Source: SZUA-309 sp965232595
GTDB lineage: Bacteria; Pseudomonadota; Gammaproteobacteria; Pseudomonadales; Azotimanducaceae
Assembly (NCBI GenBank): GCA_965232595.1
Contig: OZ246983.1
Coordinates: forward strand, 3,286,001-3,350,000
Direction: 5' to 3'
DNA: 64,000 bases
This document shows positions 62,911 through 64,000 of this stretch, piece by piece (the stretch's first letter is position 1; every line of letters begins with the position of its first letter). The notes under the pieces were generated by a model, which searched no databases, was not told the origin of the DNA, and was given only the letters and a program-made list of their open reading frames with translations. Made by a program: the position numbers and the translations under genes.

Positions 62911-63600
62911 TCAGTCGGAGATGTTCAGGCTGACGGTGCCCAGGTCGTTGCCGAACGCTCCGCGCCAGCGGCCCGGTTGTGGTTGATCCTGCTTGCCGAA
63001 GGCGCCGGTGATGGCGCGGTCGCCGGCTTTCAGGCAGCGACCATGCTCGAGGAGCTGGTTTGCCAACCGGGCCAGGGTCTCGAAGTGGTCATCGATGTGT
63101 CCGGCCGCTTCTACCGAGGCCACCGGGTTGCCGTCGTGGCTGAGGGTGACCGTCATCGCCTCGGCGTTCCAGTTGTCCGGCACCGGCCGTACCGGACCGA
63201 CGACGATGCCCCAGTTCGCAAGGCCGTCCTCGATTCGCTCGGCATCCGGCGAGGCTTTCGGGATCCGGCGCTGATTGATCTCGAACCCGGGCGCTACGCC
63301 CTGCAGATGACTTCGCACGCTGCTGGCGGTGACGGTGGCATCGATGTCCCGGCCGATGACAAAGCACACTTCGTTCTCGATGCCGCCGTTGCCGACTTCT
63401 GCCCAGGACAGGCTGGCGTCGTCCTCGAGGATCCGGGACGCAAGGATGAAGCCGAATGGGCGCACGCCGGGGCCGAAGGCATCTCTGGACTCGCCGGAGG
63501 TCTGACCGAGTTTCCAGCCGCCCACCGCCTCTCCGGCTGCTTCCAGCTCGGCGAGCCGATCCAGTTGCTGTCGCTGTGCTTGCTTGAGTTCCTCGTTCAT
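62911..63600 (-). CDS. FAH-family hydratase (2-keto-4-pentenoate hydratase-like)
   Basis: A 229-residue protein. WKLGQTSGESRDAFG near residue 30, an EVCFVIGRDID metal segment with Glu and Asp, and the ending GDRAITGAFGKQDQP are consistent with MhpD/2-oxopent-4-enoate hydratase and fumarylacetoacetase-type members. It would hydrate an enoic ketoacid made by meta-cleavage of an aromatic ring. It is divergent from the dehydrogenase at 63708, and an 11-bp inverted repeat lies between them. Confidence 0.8.
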   Translation of the reverse strand: MNEELKQAQRQQLDRLAELEAAGEAVGGWKLGQTSGESRDAFGPGVRPFGFILASRILEDDASLSWAEVGNGGIENEVCFVIGRDIDATVTASSVRSHLQGVAPGFEINQRRIPKASPDAERIEDGLANWGIVVGPVRPVPDNWNAEAMTVTLSHDGNPVASVEAAGHIDDHFETLARLANQLLEHGRCLKAGDRAITGAFGKQDQPQPGRWRGAFGNDLGTVSLNISD

Positions 63601-63622
63601 ACTGCGGGGTCCACTTTCACCG

Positions 63623-63683
63623 TGATTCAGGGCGCGGATGATATTTCAGCGGCCGAGCCCGGAACAGAAGCTGCCCTGAATCA
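63623..63683. promoter_or_regulatory. Widely spaced 11-bp inverted repeat in a divergent promoter region
   Basis: TGATTCAGGGC (63623-63633) and GCCCTGAATCA (63673-63683) are exact inverse complements with 39 bases between. They lie between the divergent hydratase (start 63600) and dehydrogenase (start 63708). A looping or cooperative repressor could bind both arms; a long hairpin in RNA is another option. Confidence 0.5.
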
Positions 63684-63707
63684 GACATTCCCGACAGGAG
63701 AAGAGCG

Positions 63708-64000
63708 ATGGCTGACCACGCCACAGGAAAACAGATTCAGTCGACCGTCCGCGCCGACGGCACCTTGAAGATCTCGCTGGAGACGGTGCCGACGCCGGAA
63801 CCGGACTCAGCAGAAGTGGTGGTGCAGGTGCAGGCATCGCCGATCAACCCCTCCGATCTGGGCCTGCTGTTCGGCGGCGCCGACATGAGCACCGCCAGGG
63901 TCGAGGACGGTGCCGTCATCGCCGACATTCCTGAGGCCATGATGCGGGCCATGGGCGCCCGGGTCGATCAGTCGCTGCCGGTGGGCAACGAGGGCGCGGG
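63708..64000 (+). CDS. Zinc-binding/quinone-oxidoreductase-like MDR protein, N-terminal part
   Basis: The window ends inside this gene, leaving about 97 residues starting MADHATGKQIQ at ATG 63708 with AGGAG ahead. VVVQVQASPINPSDLGLLFGGADM, cited as VQVQASPINPSDLGLL, is the N-terminal GroES-like fold of medium-chain dehydrogenases and quinone reductases. The insertion from about residue 60 to 90 is unusual for the family. The rest of the protein, including the nucleotide-binding domain, is outside the window. Confidence 0.8.
   Translation, partial: MADHATGKQIQSTVRADGTLKISLETVPTPEPDSAEVVVQVQASPINPSDLGLLFGGADMSTARVEDGAVIADIPEAMMRAMGARVDQSLPVGNEGA

Overview
The window is a densely coded, G+C-rich chromosomal segment with no gene-free stretch longer than about 170 bases. 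I see no rRNA, tRNA, insertion sequence, prophage or CRISPR array. The gene families point to an aerobic, heterotrophic gammaproteobacterium, probably of a marine oligotrophic/Halieaceae-like type. They include a liu-type leucine catabolism operon with a MerR regulator, many SDR, CaiB and acyl-CoA dehydrogenase genes, Rieske oxygenases without partner subunits, a P450 and a YiaW/YiaV-like pair. That placement is inference from gene content; no phylogenetic marker gene is present.

Layout. 1-1932 (+): end of an MDR oxidoreductase, an SDR and a luciferase-like flavin enzyme. 1952-5446 (-): P450, sugar-type MFS carrier and enoyl-CoA hydratase in one tightly packed operon. 5529-11738: small flavin/F420-type enzymes, a CoA-transferase/SDR/acyl-CoA synthetase run (+), a group II truncated haemoglobin and a TetR regulator (-). 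11852-15998 (+): SDR, Rieske oxygenase, phytanoyl-CoA-type dioxygenase and double-hotdog protein. 15995-23157 (-): MerR regulator, isovaleryl-CoA dehydrogenase, methylcrotonyl-CoA carboxylase beta and alpha, acetoacetyl-CoA synthetase, with a clear palindromic operator. 23328-24926 (+): three small unknown or exported proteins. 24923-29764 (-): amidohydrolase, ABM monooxygenase, beta-propeller, SDR, Rieske oxygenase. 29915-32337 (+): thioesterase II and an MFS exporter. 32357-34271 (-): SDR and flavin monooxygenase-like acyl-CoA dehydrogenase. 34334-35599 (+): AmpG-like MFS. 35589-39741 (-): ACC deaminase, an unusual SLC1-type transporter fused to a solute-binding domain, and an APH-type kinase. 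39872-43965 (+): second long Rieske oxygenase and a kelch lipoprotein with a structured leader. 43984-46839 (-): BBE-type oxidase, nitroreductase, YceI-like lipoprotein. 46920-48278 (+): MATE exporter. 48300-50447 (-): haem-c lipoprotein. 50510-55687 (+): DUF418 protein, VOC protein, thiolase, SDR, DUF3302 protein and HlyD protein. 55669-56214 (-): AhpD/CMD-like protein interrupted by one in-frame TGA. 56355-60449 (+): CaiB transferase, redoxin/cytochrome/copper-monooxygenase fusion and DUF1295 membrane protein. 60469-63600 (-): EEP phosphoesterase lipoprotein, acyl-CoA dehydrogenase and FAH-family hydratase. 63708-end (+): start of an MDR-type dehydrogenase.

The most interesting items are these. 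(1) A candidate selenoprotein at 55669-56214: TGA replaces the second Cys of a CxxC motif and is followed at SECIS distance by a perfect 7-bp hairpin. (2) An SLC1-fold transporter fused to a periplasmic binding domain, with the canonical Na+-site motifs lost, lying 9 bp downstream of a diagnostic ACC deaminase gene. (3) A three-domain thioredoxin-like/cytochrome c/copper type II monooxygenase protein. Most other genes read as a general CoA-thioester and oxygenase catabolic toolkit (lipids, isoprenoids, possibly steroids). Their substrates cannot be named from sequence alone.
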